A stretch of DNA of 64,000 bases from Corynebacterium haematomassiliense (GCF_013978595.1 NZ_JACDTZ010000001.1:682001-746000); one strand, 5' to 3'. Positions 35,874 through 44,718 are shown, counted from the first letter of the stretch. Numbers and translations are program-made. The notes: generated by a model not told the origin, from the sequence alone.

Positions 35874-37121
35874 ATGACCCGCACGATCGTCGTGGGCGCC
35901 GGCATGACCGGCCTTTCCACCGCGTGGCATCTTCAGGAGTACGGCCATGAGGTGGAGGTGCTCGAGCGCATCGACGTCGCCGCCGGTTCGTCTTGGGGCA
36001 ACGCCGGCTGGCTGGCGCCGGGCAAGACCATTCCCCTGTCGAACTCGAGCCTGTGGGCGTACGGTCCGACCGCACTGTTTGATAAGCACGCCGCGCTCGA
36101 TGTGCCGGTGCGCATCGACCCGAAGCTGTGGCGTTTCTGCGCCAACTTCATGGCGCACGCCACCGGCCGCGCCTGGGACAAGACGATGGCGGGCCTGACC
36201 AAGGCCGATCTCGGCGCGCTCGCGGCCTTCGACGAGCTCGAGGCCGGCGGCGTGAAGGCGACCACCCACGAAGGCCCGTTCATCATCGGTTTCGAAAACG
36301 AGAAGAAGGCCAGCGGCTTCCTCAAGGAGGTCGAGGGCGCCCAGCGCCACGGCCAGGAGATCCCGTTCGAGCAGATCACGCTTGACGACGCCCGCACGGA
36401 CGCCCCGATGCTCACCGACAAGGTGGGTGCGACGTACCGCATGGGCGGCCAGCGCTTCATCGAGCCGGGCCCGTACTGCCAGGCAATCGCGAACTCCATC
36501 GTGGAGCGCGGCGGCAAGGTCACCACCGGCGTGGAGGTCGTGGAGGTCAGCTCCACCCGCAAGCCGGCCGTGAAGCTGGCCACCGGCGAGTGGCTGCACG
36601 CTGACAACGTCGTGTTGGCCACCGGCGCGTGGCTGCCGAAACTGGCCAAGGACCTCGGCGTGACCACGCTGATTCAGGCGGGCCGCGGCTACTCCTTCTC
36701 CGTGGAGACCGCAGAGCCGGCAACTTGCCCGGTGTACCTTCCGGACCCGAAGATCGCCTGCACCCCGTACCAGGGCCGCTTCCGCATCGCCGGCACGATG
36801 GAGTTCCGTGGCCCGGACGAGCCGTTCCAGCCTGGCCGAATCGCGTCCATGATCCACACCACCAAGCCGTTCTTCCGTGGCATCGATTGGGAGGACCGCC
36901 AAGACGAGTGGGTCGGCTCCCGCCCGGTGACCCCGGACGGCCTGCCGCTGGTGGGCGCGACCAAGGTACCGAACGTGTACACCAACGGCGGCCACGGCAT
37001 GTGGGGCATCATCCTCGGCCCGCTGTCCGGCAAGATGCTGGCCAAGCAGATCGAGACCGGCGAGGTGGACGAGACCATCGCGCCGTTTGACCCGTTGCGC
37101 GGCCCCTTCGGCGGCCTTTAA
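35874..37121 (+). CDS. FAD-dependent D-amino acid dehydrogenase (DadA-like)
   Basis: A 415-residue flavoprotein of the DAO/DadA family. GAGMTGLSTAWHL (8-20) binds the FAD ADP part and NAGWLAPG matches the DadA flavin loop; the C-terminal VGSRPVTPDGLPLVG and NGGHGMWG are typical. DadA oxidatively deaminates D-amino acids at the membrane and passes electrons to the quinone pool. AGGAGG precedes the ATG. A terminator separates it from putA, but the pairing suggests D-amino-acid or D-proline-type use together with proline. Substrate unproven. Confidence 0.85.
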   Translation: MTRTIVVGAGMTGLSTAWHLQEYGHEVEVLERIDVAAGSSWGNAGWLAPGKTIPLSNSSLWAYGPTALFDKHAALDVPVRIDPKLWRFCANFMAHATGRAWDKTMAGLTKADLGALAAFDELEAGGVKATTHEGPFIIGFENEKKASGFLKEVEGAQRHGQEIPFEQITLDDARTDAPMLTDKVGATYRMGGQRFIEPGPYCQAIANSIVERGGKVTTGVEVVEVSSTRKPAVKLATGEWLHADNVVLATGAWLPKLAKDLGVTTLIQAGRGYSFSVETAEPATCPVYLPDPKIACTPYQGRFRIAGTMEFRGPDEPFQPGRIASMIHTTKPFFRGIDWEDRQDEWVGSRPVTPDGLPLVGATKVPNVYTNGGHGMWGIILGPLSGKMLAKQIETGEVDETIAPFDPLRGPFGGL

Positions 37122-37134
37122 CCCCGCCTCCCCT

Positions 37135-37167
37135 AGCCCCGGAAACCGGTGTTTTCCGGGGCTTTTT
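37135..37167 (+). terminator. Rho-independent terminator after the DadA-like gene
   Basis: AGCCCCGGAAA pairs with TTTCCGGGGCT and is followed by five T residues. Confidence 0.93.
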
Positions 37168-37185
37168 CATGCCCGCAGAGAATCT

Positions 37186-37215
37186 TTGACAAATCAGTGG
37201 CCTGCGTCGTACATA
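37186..37215 (+). promoter_or_regulatory. candidate promoter of putA
   Basis: A perfect -35 TTGACA (37186-37191) is followed after 18 bases by TACATA, 53 bases upstream of the putA ATG and downstream of the terminator. Confidence 0.5.
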
Positions 37216-37268
37216 TGCATTAGTTTGAGGGTTGTCACATAGGACTGTTTTAGTGGTAAGGAACACAT

Positions 37269-40200
37269 ATGCCGAACTTGCTCACCAACCAGCTTCCGCC
37301 CGAGAACACCGCTGACCTCGATCATGTGGTCGACGCGGCCGTGACCCGCGCGTACCACTGGATGGAAGCGACCGCCGACGCCGATGCGGACGACGCCCAG
37401 ACACAGCAGCTCGCCGAGATGCTTCGCGACGACAACGGTGTCCGCTTCACCATGGACTTCGTCGACCGCGTGATGCGCCCCGAAGACAACCGCGTGGCCG
37501 CGAACGCGTTGCGCGCAATCACCAGGGGCGTCGACGCGTCCTTCCTCGGCCGCATCAACGCCCTGCTCGTCGGTGCCGGTGCTTTCGTCGGCCCGTTCTT
37601 GCCGTTTGTGGTTGTCCCGGCGGCGCGCATGCGTCTGCGTCAGCTGGTCGGCCACCTCGTGCTCGACGCGGAGTCGGACGCGCTGAACAACCTGCTCGAC
37701 AATGCGGAAAAGCGCGGCGAGCAGCTCAACCTCAACTTGCTGGGCGAGGCCGTGCTCGGCGAGAAGGAGGCGACGGACCGCGCCGAGCGCACCCTGAACC
37801 TGATCAAGAACCCTCGCGTGACCTACGTGTCCGTCAAGGCCTCATCCATGGTTTCCCAGCTCAACCATTGGGACTACAACGAGTGCGTCCGCCTGGTCAA
37901 AGACCGCATCCGCCCGCTCTACCGCGCCGCGCGCGACCGCAGCCCCCAGGTGTTCATCAACATGGACATGGAGGAGTACCACGACCTCCACCTCACGCTC
38001 GACGTGTTCACCCAGCTGCTCAGCGAGGACGAGTTCAAGGACTACCAGGGCGGCATCGTGCTGCAGGCGTACCTGCCCGACACGCTCGGCGCGCTGGAGT
38101 ACCTCGCAGACTTTGCAAAAATGCGCGTGGCCGACGGCGGCTCCAAGATCAAGATCCGCCTGGTCAAGGGCGCGAACCTGTCCATGGAGCGCCACCACGC
38201 AGAGGTCAAGGGTTGGGCGCAGGCACCGTACCTGACCAAAGACGAGGTGGACGCGAACTACTACCGCCTGCTCGACTTCATCGTGCGCCCCGAGTACGCC
38301 GACAGCGTCGCCATCGGCATCGCTTCCCACAACTTGTTCACCTCCGCGCTCGCCTACGAGCTGGCGCAGCGCCGCGGTGTCGCCGGCATGCTCGACTCGG
38401 AGATGCTGCAGGGCATGTCGCCGGCGCAGCAGCAGATCGTGCGCGAGGCTTACGGCCGCCAGATCCTCTACACCCCCGTCGTGCGCAAGGACGACTTCGA
38501 CGTTGCGGTGAGCTATCTCGTGCGCCGCCTCGAGGAGAACGCGGCGCCGCAGAACTTCCTGCACGCCCTCTTCGCCCCCAAGACCGCAAAGCGCGACCCG
38601 ATCAGGGAGCAGGAGGGCGTCTTCCGCTGGGCGGTGGACAACCGCTGGGGCGTGCACAACGGGCCGAACCGGGACCAGGACCGCACCAACGAGACCGGAC
38701 GCCAGGTCGCCACGGACGCTGGGACCACCGGCCGTTTCTTCAACGAACCGGACACGGACCCGGCGCTCGAAGCCAACCGCGCGTGGGCAATCGAGCACCT
38801 GACAAACCCGCCAGCTGTGGACACCGGTGAGGAACTCACGGACCCAACCGTCATCGCCGACCACATCTCCCGCGCCCAGGAAGCCCAGAAGGCTTGGGGC
38901 GCGCTCTCCGCGCACGAGCGCGCCGACGTCCTCGACGCGATCGGCGACGAGATTGCGCGACGACGCGGCGACTTTGTCGCGGTCGCCGCGCACGAGGCCG
39001 GCAAGACGGTGGACCAGTCTGACCCGGAGATCTCCGAGGCGATCGATTTCTGCACCTACTACGCCGACAGCGCCCGCCACCTCGACGAGATTGCCGCGGA
39101 CTTCGAGCCGAACACACTCACCGTGGTCGTCCCGCCGTGGAACTTCCCGGTAGCCATCCCCACCGGTGGCGTGATGGCGTCGCTGGCCGCAGGCTCCGCC
39201 GTGATCCTCAAGCCGGCACCGCAGGTGACGCAGTGCGCCAAGCTCATCACGGATTGCATCCAGGCGGTCTTCGCCGACAAGGGCATTAACGCCGACACCG
39301 TGCAGTACGTGCGCGCGGACGAGGGCGAAGCCGGCAAGGCCCTGCTTACCGACGATGCCGTGGACGCCATCATCCTCACCGGCGCATCCGAAACCGCGCA
39401 GCTGTTCAAGTCCTGGAACCCGAAGCTCAACGTCATGGCGGAAACCTCCGGCAAAAACGCCATCATCATCACCCCGTCCGCCGACCCGGACCTCGCGGTC
39501 AACGACCTGTACCTGTCGGCGTTCGGCCACTCAGGCCAGAAGTGTTCCGCGGCCTCGCTGGCCATCCTCGTCGGCTCCGCCGGCGAGTCCGACCGGTTGA
39601 TCAACCAGCTGCTCGACGCAGCCTCCACCCTCGTGGTGGGCCCGGGCACCGACCTGTCCACCACCATGAACGGGCTGATAGAAGCCCCAGGCGAGAAGCT
39701 GGAGCGCGGCCTGACCACCCTGGAGCCGGGCGAGAAATGGCTGCTGAAACCCCGCAAACTCGACGAGGAGGGCAAGTTCTGGTCCCCCGGCATCCGCGAC
39801 GGCGTGAAGCCGGGATCCTGGTACCACCAGAACGAGTGCTTCGGTCCGGTGCTGGGCATCATGCACGCCAAGGACTTGGAGGAGGCGATCGAGTGGCAAA
39901 ACTCCACCGGCTTCGGCCTCACCGCCGGCATCCACACCCTCGACGGCGAGGAAATCACTACGTGGCTCGACCGCGTCGAGGCCGGCAACGTCTACGTCAA
40001 CCGCGGCATCACCGGCGCGATCGTGCAACGCCAGCCGTTCGGCGGCTGGAAGAAGTCCTCCGTGGGCCCCGGCGCGAAGGCGGGCGGGCCGAACTACGTC
40101 GCGCAGATGGGCACGTGGCGGGAGCGGGCGGAGCTGGCGCCGTCGTTAGGCGTGAGCATCTCGGCGAGGGTGCAGGAGCTTCTCGACGCTTTCCGTGCCA

Positions 40201-40700
40201 ACGTCAGCGACGAGGATTTCGGGTGGCTTTCCCGCGCCGCCGAGTACGACCAGCGCGCGTGGGATAGCGAGTTCGGCCGCGGCCACGACCACTCCGGCCT
40301 GCGCTCCGAGGCCAACATCTTCCGCTACCGCAGCACCTTGGAGCCGGTGGTGGTCTACGTCGGCGAGGGCTACCAGCTGCGCGAGGTGTACCGCCAGCTG
40401 CTCGCCGCCGCGATCACCGGTACTGAGGTGCGTGTGGTCGCCCCGGACGCGATCGCGCGCGAGCTCGAGGCAGCCGATGTCGAAGTCGACGCGCACGCCG
40501 TCACCGGCACGCCTGACCGCATCCGCGTGGTGGGACGCGCGCCTGAGGAGCTCTACGGAGATGTCGCCACGGCGGTGTTCGACGGGCCCGTGCTCATCGA
40601 CGGGCGCCGCGAGCTCCTTCCCTACCTGCTAGAGCAGTCCGTCTCCGCGACGCTGCACCGCTTCGGCGTGATCCACGATCCGGCTGGCATCCGGAACTGA
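37269..40700 (+). CDS. putA: bifunctional proline dehydrogenase / L-glutamate gamma-semialdehyde dehydrogenase
   Basis: A 1143-residue PutA that oxidises proline to glutamate in two steps with substrate channelling. The FAD-containing proline dehydrogenase barrel lies at about 100-430 (RLVKGANLSMERHHAE). The aldehyde dehydrogenase domain follows (about 500-960) with PPWNFPVAIP, ETSGKNAI and catalytic Cys about 759 in GQKCSA. The C-terminal part is the conserved PutA tail. No N-terminal DNA-binding RHH domain is present, so it is probably not a self-repressor. AAGGAA six bases before the ATG. Confidence 0.96.
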   Translation: MPNLLTNQLPPENTADLDHVVDAAVTRAYHWMEATADADADDAQTQQLAEMLRDDNGVRFTMDFVDRVMRPEDNRVAANALRAITRGVDASFLGRINALLVGAGAFVGPFLPFVVVPAARMRLRQLVGHLVLDAESDALNNLLDNAEKRGEQLNLNLLGEAVLGEKEATDRAERTLNLIKNPRVTYVSVKASSMVSQLNHWDYNECVRLVKDRIRPLYRAARDRSPQVFINMDMEEYHDLHLTLDVFTQLLSEDEFKDYQGGIVLQAYLPDTLGALEYLADFAKMRVADGGSKIKIRLVKGANLSMERHHAEVKGWAQAPYLTKDEVDANYYRLLDFIVRPEYADSVAIGIASHNLFTSALAYELAQRRGVAGMLDSEMLQGMSPAQQQIVREAYGRQILYTPVVRKDDFDVAVSYLVRRLEENAAPQNFLHALFAPKTAKRDPIREQEGVFRWAVDNRWGVHNGPNRDQDRTNETGRQVATDAGTTGRFFNEPDTDPALEANRAWAIEHLTNPPAVDTGEELTDPTVIADHISRAQEAQKAWGALSAHERADVLDAIGDEIARRRGDFVAVAAHEAGKTVDQSDPEISEAIDFCTYYADSARHLDEIAADFEPNTLTVVVPPWNFPVAIPTGGVMASLAAGSAVILKPAPQVTQCAKLITDCIQAVFADKGINADTVQYVRADEGEAGKALLTDDAVDAIILTGASETAQLFKSWNPKLNVMAETSGKNAIIITPSADPDLAVNDLYLSAFGHSGQKCSAASLAILVGSAGESDRLINQLLDAASTLVVGPGTDLSTTMNGLIEAPGEKLERGLTTLEPGEKWLLKPRKLDEEGKFWSPGIRDGVKPGSWYHQNECFGPVLGIMHAKDLEEAIEWQNSTGFGLTAGIHTLDGEEITTWLDRVEAGNVYVNRGITGAIVQRQPFGGWKKSSVGPGAKAGGPNYVAQMGTWRERAELAPSLGVSISARVQELLDAFRANVSDEDFGWLSRAAEYDQRAWDSEFGRGHDHSGLRSEANIFRYRSTLEPVVVYVGEGYQLREVYRQLLAAAITGTEVRVVAPDAIARELEAADVEVDAHAVTGTPDRIRVVGRAPEELYGDVATAVFDGPVLIDGRRELLPYLLEQSVSATLHRFGVIHDPAGIRN

Positions 40701-40713
40701 GACCCGCGATTCT

Positions 40714-40815
40714 GTGGCGGGCTCTGAGTTCGAGGAGTTCATCGACCTGGTCGCTGATCCTGAGGATCCGAAGGATCTGTTCTCGCTGACCACCAACGTG
40801 CTCAGCCCGCTCTAA
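40714..40815 (+). CDS. possible small acidic ORF (33 codons), or gene remnant
   Basis: The frame opens with GTG and encodes an acidic peptide ending DLFSLTTNVLSPL. There is no ribosome site. The stop codon sits inside the left 9-bp direct repeat of the putative mobile segment, so the original 3' end would be preserved. It could be a small secreted or envelope peptide or the residue of a longer gene. Not recognised. Confidence 0.25.
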   Translation: MAGSEFEEFIDLVADPEDPKDLFSLTTNVLSPL

Positions 40816-40818
40816 ACC
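40810..40818 (+). repeat. left 9-bp direct repeat (candidate target duplication)
   Basis: CTCTAAACC directly borders the left inverted end and recurs in the same orientation at 43464-43472. ISL3-family elements duplicate 8 bp. Because the inverted end itself contains TTTTAGAG, part of the match could be fortuitous. Confidence 0.5.
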
Positions 40819-40820
40819 GG

Positions 40821-40872
40821 CCCTTCCGGTTTTAGAGTGCGTTGATGTTGTCCAGTAGTTGCCCGGAGTGGA
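40821..40872 (+). repeat. left 52-bp inverted repeat of the mobile segment
   Basis: Matches the complement of 43411-43462 at 50 of 52 bases. Just inside, AAACCGGAAGAGCC (40872-40885) is a second ISL3-like end in opposite orientation, so 40819-40885 looks like an IS with its centre deleted. Confidence 0.85.
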
Positions 40873-40910
40873 AACCGGAAGAGCCTCTTTAGGCGCCGGC
40901 ACGCCAGTGT

Positions 40911-42653
40911 CTAGGGCGCATCTGCGCCACGCTCGTCCTTGTCTGGAGTTGGCAAGAAGGCAGTCGCACTCGTGCCTAAGAAGACAAGGACAAAGAGCAC
41001 CCATAGCCCTGGGGGAAGGTAAGGCAGCAGCGCCCCCGGGCACCCCGAGACTGCGACATGGACGGCGACCGTGTACCAGATGCCCACTAGGAGCGCTGTC
41101 AGCATGGCAACACAGTACGGAAAGAGGATTGCCCAGAACTCTGCTCGTTGGATCGCGTCTTGGGTACGGCCCAGAAGACGCAGTGGTGAGAAGAACGCAT
41201 GCAAATTGGCCCGCTTGCCCATCACAGAGACCGCGAGGACCAGGCAGATCGCCAGCAAAGTGTAGGCCGCGGTGGGGACGAAGCCGGCGGTTCCGTCGCC
41301 GTGAGGCCCGTACATGATCTGGCTATCCATATCCACATGCCGTACCCAATCCTGCGCGGACTCCACCCGGAGATGATCCGGTGCGCTAGCCGATTCTGCG
41401 ACCACGGGAAGCCCCCATTCCGGTTTGACCGGAGACTCGCTAGAAATACCGGAGAACGGGACCATGAAGTCTGGGTAGAAGGGGCTGTGAGCCTTCACCG
41501 GCGCCGCGGGCGAGAGTAGCTGCCCTATCACGTGGTCATTCGATCCGGCCAGAGAATAGTCATTCGCCTTCTCCATCGGTACGGAGGTCTCCCCCGCGGA
41601 TTCGAAGTCCGAAGGCTGCCAGTAGACCACCCCACGGCAGTCGTCGCCGATCTCCTCACATACACCGTCTGCTTCCTGCGCTTCCAGTAGGCGAAGATCT
41701 TGGCCAACGACGACTGGGACCGGTTGGAAATTCTGGGAGCCTACGTAATTTGCCGCCCATAACGCGGTCTGTGCACCTGTGAAGCCTGCCAGCGGAATGG
41801 CTACGAGCGCGGTAGCAAGCCCCACCCTCGAGGTCGTCCCGACGGTTTCGGAGGAGCGGATGCCTAGCGCGGGTGCCGACCATCCGCTCACCTTTTTGAT
41901 CGCCGCGGCTGCCCAGCGAGCTAGCACCCGGGCGAAGGTGGCGGCAAGTGTAACAGCGAGGAACGGCAAGGTGAAGACGAAAATCAACACGACAGGCCCT
42001 GGCGGAGTCGTCACCATGCACCAGATACCCGCGGCAACATTGACCACTGCGAGCACTAAGCCAACCAGCCCCACCAAGGATTTGGACTTACCTACTGTCG
42101 CCGCTCCCCGATCCCCGGTTTTGGCTAGCACCTTGTCGACGTTGAGAATCCCCACGCCGAGGAGGTACAGGGGGACTAAGACCAGCAGTGACGACCAGGC
42201 AACGTCAATGGGCGAGCCCCAGTGATCTGGCAGCTGCTTGTTGAGCCCTAGCAGAATCACCTTGAAAAGCGGCGTCGCTAACAACCGTCCCAACACGACC
42301 GCCGAAGCGCTTGCCAGAAGCGCCAGGCACGCCCCTTGCAGGAGCAGGTGCCTGGTGAAAAACGCCCTGCCTATGCCGAGAATCCGCAGCGCTTGCACGG
42401 TATTTCGGTGGTCCGCGATAGAATTCTTATGCGCCAACCGGATCCCGGCGAATGCCGGGATGATCGCAATCAGGCTCATATTCGTCACGCCGGCCTTGAA
42501 GTCGCTGCTTCCGCCAGTCGAGAATGCGACGTAAAGGATGGTGCCGACGAGCATGCCTATTACTACCGCAGCCAGTACGATTGCCCCGATGAAGGGGCGC
42601 GCCGTCACCGACAGCTCTCTCCGGTAGGCGGCGGTGGGAGTCATGGTCTTCAT
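40911..42653 (-). CDS. ABC transporter permease, exporter type (BceB/FtsX-like topology)
   Basis: A 580-residue membrane protein with about ten TM helices. Seven lie in the first 325 residues, an outside domain of about 140 residues (330-470, with two cysteines at CEEIGDDC) follows, and three more TM helices end the protein. This topology resembles BceB/FtsX-type permeases that export or sense antimicrobial peptides, but sequence similarity is weak. Codon choice is less GC-biased than in the neighbours. It overlaps nothing and lies three bases after the ATPase stop, so both form one operon. Substrate unknown. Confidence 0.75.
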   Translation of the reverse strand: MKTMTPTAAYRRELSVTARPFIGAIVLAAVVIGMLVGTILYVAFSTGGSSDFKAGVTNMSLIAIIPAFAGIRLAHKNSIADHRNTVQALRILGIGRAFFTRHLLLQGACLALLASASAVVLGRLLATPLFKVILLGLNKQLPDHWGSPIDVAWSSLLVLVPLYLLGVGILNVDKVLAKTGDRGAATVGKSKSLVGLVGLVLAVVNVAAGIWCMVTTPPGPVVLIFVFTLPFLAVTLAATFARVLARWAAAAIKKVSGWSAPALGIRSSETVGTTSRVGLATALVAIPLAGFTGAQTALWAANYVGSQNFQPVPVVVGQDLRLLEAQEADGVCEEIGDDCRGVVYWQPSDFESAGETSVPMEKANDYSLAGSNDHVIGQLLSPAAPVKAHSPFYPDFMVPFSGISSESPVKPEWGLPVVAESASAPDHLRVESAQDWVRHVDMDSQIMYGPHGDGTAGFVPTAAYTLLAICLVLAVSVMGKRANLHAFFSPLRLLGRTQDAIQRAEFWAILFPYCVAMLTALLVGIWYTVAVHVAVSGCPGALLPYLPPGLWVLFVLVFLGTSATAFLPTPDKDERGADAP

Positions 42654-42656
42654 GGG

Positions 42657-43298
42657 CTATGCCCCCATCTGCAGCAGCGTTTTTGCCTGCCCGTCGAAAA
42701 GCTCACGGTGGGAGCAATAGACCACTATCGCTCCCCGCTTCGCCGACTGGCGCAACAAGTCCTCGACCACGGCGACATTCGCTCCATCAAGCGCGCTGAC
42801 GGGCTCATCCATGAGCACCAAGTCCGGTTGGGAAGCTAGTGCCTGGGCCACCGCAACGCGCTGGCGTTGACCCCCGGATAGCTCCTCCGGCAGGGCTTCT
42901 GCGAAAGGCTGCATGCCCAACGTGCCAAGCAGCTCTTCCCTGCCCTGGGCGTCGAGGCCCCGTCCGGCGACGTGAACTGCCAGCTCGAGGTTCTCCCGGC
43001 AGCTGAGGCTAGGCAGGAGGGTCGGTGCCTGTGGTGCGTACCCGACGTGCTTGGCCCGCCACGAGGTTAGCTTCTTGGCCGCGCCCTTTCCGAACCGTTT
43101 ACCGTCGATGGTTACCCTGCCTTCACTGGGTGAGCGCAGACCGGCTAACAGATCCAGAACCGTGGATTTACCGCTTCCCGATGGGCCCCGGACTTCGTAG
43201 ATGCCAGGCCGTGACAACGACAGCGCGGCATCCCGCAGAATATATGGCCCATATTTCGAGTATCGAAAAGAGATTTTATTCCAAACTATTGCGACCAT
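42657..43298 (-). CDS. ABC transporter ATP-binding protein
   Basis: A 213-residue ABC ATPase: Walker A GPSGSGKST, Q-loop APQAPTLLPS, signature LSGGQRQR, Walker B LVLMDEP, and H-loop YCSHRE. It powers the adjacent permease. The ATG at 43298 (MVAIVWNKISFRYS) is preferred for GGGA upstream; ATG 43325 would add nine residues but lacks a ribosome site. It lies directly downstream of the truncated ATPase remnant and inside the inverted ends, which suggests acquisition with the segment. Confidence 0.88.
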   Translation of the reverse strand: MVAIVWNKISFRYSKYGPYILRDAALSLSRPGIYEVRGPSGSGKSTVLDLLAGLRSPSEGRVTIDGKRFGKGAAKKLTSWRAKHVGYAPQAPTLLPSLSCRENLELAVHVAGRGLDAQGREELLGTLGMQPFAEALPEELSGGQRQRVAVAQALASQPDLVLMDEPVSALDGANVAVVEDLLRQSAKRGAIVVYCSHRELFDGQAKTLLQMGA

Positions 43299-43328
43299 CA
43301 CAGTTCCCATCTTGTTAGAGGGCATACG

Positions 43329-43412
43329 TTATCCGAGCACCAAGACACTATCGGCAATTGCACGAACACGTTTATCGTGAGTGACAATTACCCAAGTACT
43401 GGTGCTGCGATC
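43329..43412 (-). pseudogene. C-terminal remnant of a second ABC ATPase
   Basis: The minus strand reads DRSTSTWVIVTHDKRVRAIA and a short tail ending VLVLG-stop. VTHD is the H-loop region that closes ABC ATPase domains. The frame is cut at its 5' side exactly where the right inverted repeat begins, so the rest of the gene was lost when the segment formed. It ends four bases before ATG 43325. Confidence 0.65.
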
Positions 43413-43462
43413 CACTCCGGACAACTACAGGACAACATCAACGCACTCTAAAACCGGAAGGG
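43411..43462 (-). repeat. right 52-bp inverted repeat of the mobile segment
   Basis: Complement of the left repeat with two mismatches. Its inner border coincides with the truncated ATPase; the second end seen inside the left copy is missing. Confidence 0.85.
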
Positions 43463-43463
43463 T

Positions 43464-43472
43464 CTCTAAACC
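43464..43472 (+). repeat. right 9-bp direct repeat (candidate target duplication)
   Basis: CTCTAAACC, same orientation as 40810-40818, directly outside the right inverted end. Confidence 0.5.
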
Positions 43473-43490
43473 GCCCCGCTAAACGACGAA

Positions 43491-43532
43491 ACCTCCGGCA
43501 GCCCCCGCTTCGTGCGGGTTCTTGCCGGAGGT
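43491..43532. terminator. large hairpin downstream of ahpD
   Basis: ACCTCCGGCA and TGCCGGAGGT enclose a smaller CCCGC-TTCGT-GCGGG stem. It ends 24 bases before the ahpD stop and can terminate the ahpC-ahpD transcript. Confidence 0.75.
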
Positions 43533-43556
43533 CGTGCCGTCATCAAGCGTAAATGC

Positions 43557-44081
43557 TTAGCGGGCGTCCTCGATGGTGATTGCCTGGGCCACAGCCTGGA
43601 CAACGCCGGCGACCTTGACGGCCTCCCAGACCTGCTCCTTGGTCACACCCTCCTCGCGGACGGTGTTGGCGTGCGCCACGGCGCAGTGCTCGCAGCCGTT
43701 GATGGTGGAAACAGCGAGCGACCACAGCTCGAAATCGGCCTTTTCCACGCCCGGCTTCGAGATGATGTTCATGCGCAGGCCGAACTTCACGTTGGCGTAA
43801 TCGTCGCCGAGCCAGCCCTTGGCGCGGTAGGCGACGTTGTTCATCGCCATGACGGTGGCGGCGCCGTACGCGGCCTCCACAGCCTCCTCGGAGAGGTGCT
43901 CCTTGGCTTCCTCAGCGATCTCTGCGATGACCTTCGCGTTGCGGGTCGCTGCCGCGGAGGCGAGCAGGGTACCCCAGAGCTGCTGCTCGCTGAGCTCGGT
44001 GGAGCGGGTCAGCGAACCGAGGTTGAGCTTCTGGTCCTTCGCGTACTCGGGCAGTGCGCCGCGCAGGTTCTCAATCGACAT
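43557..44081 (-). CDS. ahpD: alkyl hydroperoxide reductase AhpD
   Basis: A 174-residue AhpD that recycles AhpC, linking it to dihydrolipoamide electrons. The redox motif is [10 protein letters not shown], with CXXC and the conserved histidine. Two ATGs stand in a row; the second (44081, MSIENLRG) has the better spacing from GGAG. It lies 40 bases after ahpC in the same direction, the mycobacterial arrangement. Confidence 0.96.
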   Translation of the reverse strand: MSIENLRGALPEYAKDQKLNLGSLTRSTELSEQQLWGTLLASAAATRNAKVIAEIAEEAKEHLSEEAVEAAYGAATVMAMNNVAYRAKGWLGDDYANVKFGLRMNIISKPGVEKADFELWSLAVSTINGCEHCAVAHANTVREEGVTKEQVWEAVKVAGVVQAVAQAITIEDAR

Positions 44082-44121
44082 CATGTTCTCCTTTGCCGGA
44101 CGGGTTTGACTGAAAAAGGGT

Positions 44122-44718
44122 TTACTTCAGGGACTCCTGGACCACGGCCATCTTGTCGATGTTCTTGGTCGGGTCGTTCTTCTGCCAATCGCAGGCGCAG
44201 ACCTCTTCGGACTGCAGCGCGTCGAGCACGCGCAGAACCTCGTCGACGTTGCGGCCGACAGCGTCCGGGGTGACGGAGACGAACTGGATGATGCCGTCCG
44301 GGTCGATGATGAAGGTTGCGCGGTCGCACACGCCGTCAGCGTTCTCGACGCCGAGCGCGCGGATCAGGTCGTGGCGGACGTCAGCGAACATCGGGAACGG
44401 GATGTCCAGCAGGTCCTCGTGGGTCGCGCGCCAGTTGAAGTGGGAGTACTCGTTGTCGGTGGAGCCGCCGAGCACCTGGGTGTCGCGGTCCTCGAACTCC
44501 TCGTTGAGCTTGCCGAATGCGGCGATCTCGGTCGGGCAGACGAAGGTGAAGTCCTTCGGGTAGAAGAAGACGATCTTCCACTTGCCCTCGTACTTGTCCA
44601 GCGACACGTTCTCGAAGTAGTCGTCCGGGGAAGACGCGTTAGCGTCCTTCAGGTTGCCGCCCTTCAGCGCGACAAGGTCGAACTCCGGGAAACGCTCTCC
44701 AACGGTCATGATCGGCAT
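44122..44718 (-). CDS. ahpC: alkyl hydroperoxide reductase AhpC (peroxiredoxin)
   Basis: A 198-residue 2-Cys peroxiredoxin that reduces peroxides and peroxynitrite. Peroxidatic Cys61 lies in [10 protein letters not shown]; the C-terminal EEVCACDW supplies the resolving cysteines, as in mycobacterial AhpC recycled by AhpD. ATG with GGAGGAA seven bases upstream. Divergent from oxyR with a consensus promoter and OxyR palindrome between them, so peroxide induction is expected. Confidence 0.97.
   Translation of the reverse strand: MPIMTVGERFPEFDLVALKGGNLKDANASSPDDYFENVSLDKYEGKWKIVFFYPKDFTFVCPTEIAAFGKLNEEFEDRDTQVLGGSTDNEYSHFNWRATHEDLLDIPFPMFADVRHDLIRALGVENADGVCDRATFIIDPDGIIQFVSVTPDAVGRNVDEVLRVLDALQSEEVCACDWQKNDPTKNIDKMAVVQESLK

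Larger units (their letters stand above)
40819..43463. mobile_element. putative ISL3-ended mobile segment carrying an ABC exporter
   Basis: The 2.6-kb segment is bounded by 52-bp inverted repeats with two mismatches (40821-40872 and 43411-43462), whose outer ends read CCCTTCCGGTTTTAGAGTGC, close to remembered ISL3-family ends (GGCTCTTCCGxxTTAGAG, as in corynebacterial IS31831). A 9-bp direct repeat flanks both sides. Inside are an ABC permease, an ATPase and the tail of a second ATPase, but no transposase, so it would be non-autonomous. It interrupts a conserved corynebacterial order. Confidence 0.6.
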
